Positions 6,389 through 7,369 of a stretch of 7,369 bases of DNA are shown piece by piece (positions within the stretch are counted from its first letter, which is position 1; each line of letters opens with the position of its first letter). Position numbers and translations under genes: made by a program. The stretch lies in the NCBI GenBank assembly GCA_902797015.1, contig CADBRG010000112.1, positions 1-7,369 on the forward strand, written 5' to 3'. This stretch comes from an uncultured Lachnospiraceae bacterium. GTDB lineage: Bacteria > Bacillota > Clostridia > Lachnospirales > Lachnospiraceae. The notes below the pieces were generated by a model, which made no database searches, had not been told where the DNA came from, and saw only the letters and a program-made list of their open reading frames with translations.

Positions 6389-7129
6389 TTAAAAAATACC
6401 ATTCTTCACCATTTTTTTTTTTTGAGCAGCAGCCTTCATGACATCATGTTTTAAGATGTTATTCTCTCTGCCAAGGAAATTAAGAGTACGGATTTTTTCT
6501 TCCAAGGAAACAGGGGCTTGGCACACGATGTCGATTAGATCAAAAGCGGAAATCAAATGCTCAGTAACAAGGTAATTTCTCATTTCTTCAGAAAAGCCGC
6601 ATATCGCAAGGACTTTGTCTATATCCTCGTCCTGCCATCCATAATGCTGATTTAAATAACGCTCAAGCTCATCTAAAGAACTGATGTCCACCCATTTTTG
6701 TTCATTTAAAAAATAAGTACTGCAAGTTTTTCCCTGTGCGGCAAGGCAGACCATATTGACAAAGGTTCCCTTGCTTTCTCCGTCCCATAAAGCGAGACCG
6801 CAATCTGCGTCCTCTGCCATATGAAGATCTTTTTCTATGCGCATGCCATAGCCATTACTTGTATTATGGACCCCAAAGTGTTTTTCTTCCCAATTTCCGA
6901 TATTGTTCCGTGTCCCATTCTTGTTACCGGAAACATATACGGTAACATTACGATACTGTTTCTCATACAAGTATCTTTGTACGAGTGTATCAGCACCATA
7001 GCAGTCTCCGATAATGATTTCCGCTCCATCAGCCATAAGGCTGTTTATTTTAGAGTAGACTGTATCAGGAAGCCTGCCGTCTCCAATGCTGTCTTTCAGA
7101 ACTTTTGATCCACTGATAAATACTCTCAT
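6389..7129 (-). CDS. SLOG-domain protein, probable N-terminal part of a larger protein
   Basis: The chosen start is ATG 7129, which overlaps the upstream stop as ATGA and has GGAGAG at 7140-7135 five bases before it. The in-frame GTG at 7135 would sit on that ribosome binding site. 246 residues. The N-terminal ~145 residues are a SLOG Rossmann-like domain: MRVFISGS at the first strand, IIIGDCYGAD around 38-47, RNNIGNW around 74-80, and ALWDGESKGT around 113-122 as the second phosphate-binding loop. Residues ~145-240 are helical and charged (GWQDEDIDKVLAICGFSEEM, TEHLISAFDLIDIV). SLOG proteins are thought to sense or process nucleotide-derived ligands. The frame runs through 12 A and ends abruptly 7 codons later in a tail (MVKNGIF) that does not look native. 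The gene sits between a phosphatase-like gene and the frame it would fuse to. Confidence 0.85.
   Translation of the reverse strand: MRVFISGSKVLKDSIGDGRLPDTVYSKINSLMADGAEIIIGDCYGADTLVQRYLYEKQYRNVTVYVSGNKNGTRNNIGNWEEKHFGVHNTSNGYGMRIEKDLHMAEDADCGLALWDGESKGTFVNMVCLAAQGKTCSTYFLNEQKWVDISSLDELERYLNQHYGWQDEDIDKVLAICGFSEEMRNYLVTEHLISAFDLIDIVCQAPVSLEEKIRTLNFLGRENNILKHDVMKAAAQKKKMVKNGIF
6412..6423 (-). other. A12 homopolymer, -1 frame-change site between SLOG and downstream frame
   Basis: Twelve T on the + strand (A12 in the message), read CAA AAA AAA AAA A in the SLOG frame. One extra A, or a -1 slip, moves reading into the frame of the downstream 257-residue protein. That frame is open without interruption to 5523. 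A-runs of this length favour ribosomal -1 slippage, RNA polymerase slippage and sequencing indels, and the sequence alone does not decide between them. No obvious strong stimulatory hairpin was noticed downstream. Confidence 0.6.
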
Positions 7130-7369
7130 AAACACTCTCCGGCATATAACATCTTGTACAGGGTTCGAAACACATAAAGATTCGGACTATAACGATCATC
7201 GGCAAAAAATCTGATCCCATCCCCATTCAACCACTCTGATATTGCGGCGGCGACAGCGGCGCTGCGGGACTGTCCCAATTCACACTGACATATGATCGTG
7301 CTGACTTCATCTTTATGCTGAATTACAAAGCTTGCTATTTCCTTTGCCTGCCTCTCCGAAAACGAAACA
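7126..7369 (-). CDS. Tyrosine/dual-specificity phosphatase-like protein, C-terminal part (5' end outside window)
   Basis: The minus-strand frame from 7368 is open for 80 codons to TGA 7128-7126. It contains the CX5R phosphatase signature: C-E-L-G-Q-S-R-S-A-A-V-A-A-A-I, with the nucleophile Cys codon at 7284-7282 and the Arg codon at 7266-7264. The strand VSTIICQC comes before it. The HC of classical enzymes reads QC here. After the loop comes a helix and then FADDRYSPN, a conserved-looking stretch, and the protein ends soon after. It is a short cytosolic phosphatase-like fold; no general-acid loop can be assessed because the N-terminus is cut off. It is the first visible gene of the operon, and its stop overlaps the SLOG start as ATGA, so the two are translationally coupled. 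The substrate could be a phosphoprotein or a phosphorylated nucleotide, which is an inference. Confidence 0.78.
   Translation of the reverse strand, partial: VSFSERQAKEIASFVIQHKDEVSTIICQCELGQSRSAAVAAAISEWLNGDGIRFFADDRYSPNLYVFRTLYKMLYAGECL

Noticed and set aside
6412..6423. T12 run on the + strand as an intrinsic terminator
   Set aside because: No GC-rich hairpin precedes it on the + strand and no + strand gene ends nearby. It is better explained as an A-run inside minus-strand coding sequence.

Overview
The window most resembles accessory chromosomal DNA of a gut-type Firmicute (Clostridia, probably Lachnospiraceae). The evidence is moderate G+C, strong AGGAG-type ribosome binding sites, and several protein families that I associate with that group: YpsA/DUF1273-like and other SLOG proteins, a short phosphatase-like protein, and uncharacterised proteins carrying an [FL]P[TV]P[FY]xxxDIV motif. 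The taxonomic call is an inference from family recognition, not from a marker gene. No rRNA, tRNA, transposase, phage structural gene or CRISPR array was seen.

Left part, + strand (1-2521). The window opens inside a YpsA/DUF1273-like SLOG protein. Directly behind its stop codon lies a decayed piece of an AAA+ ATPase around the Walker B strand. Two overlapping paralogous genes of unknown function follow. They share an N-terminal helical segment and the P-x-P-[FY]-x3-DIV motif. The second gene seems to have lost its last ~25 codons to a +1 frame change at its TGA stop.

Middle, + strand (2522-4095). After a short intergenic stretch with inverted repeats and a candidate promoter comes a 498-residue DUF2779-type protein. 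Its N-terminal half looks like a Cas4/PD-(D/E)XK nuclease with a four-cysteine Fe-S pattern. Its C-terminal half looks like a DEDDy-type 3'-5' exonuclease. It converges on, and overlaps by 9 bp, the last gene of the minus-strand operon.

Right part, - strand (7369 down to 4087). This is a tightly packed operon, read right to left: a CX5R tyrosine/dual-specificity phosphatase-like protein (5' end outside the window); a SLOG-domain protein starting in an ATGA overlap; a third P-x-P-[FY]-x3-DIV protein; a 122-residue protein of unknown function starting immediately after the previous stop; and a DnaA paralogue starting in a TAATG overlap. The DnaA paralogue keeps the AAA+ motor but lacks domains I/II, and its DNA-binding signature RDHTT is replaced. 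The SLOG and third-family reading frames are joined by a -1 frame change at a run of 12 A. They look like one ~535-residue protein that is split either by mutation or assembly error, or by frameshifting.

The most interesting candidate system is this minus-strand operon, in which a possible nucleotide-derivative sensor and a phosphatase are translationally coupled to a DnaA-like AAA+ switch. That functional reading is an inference from gene order. The families and junctions are what the sequence shows.
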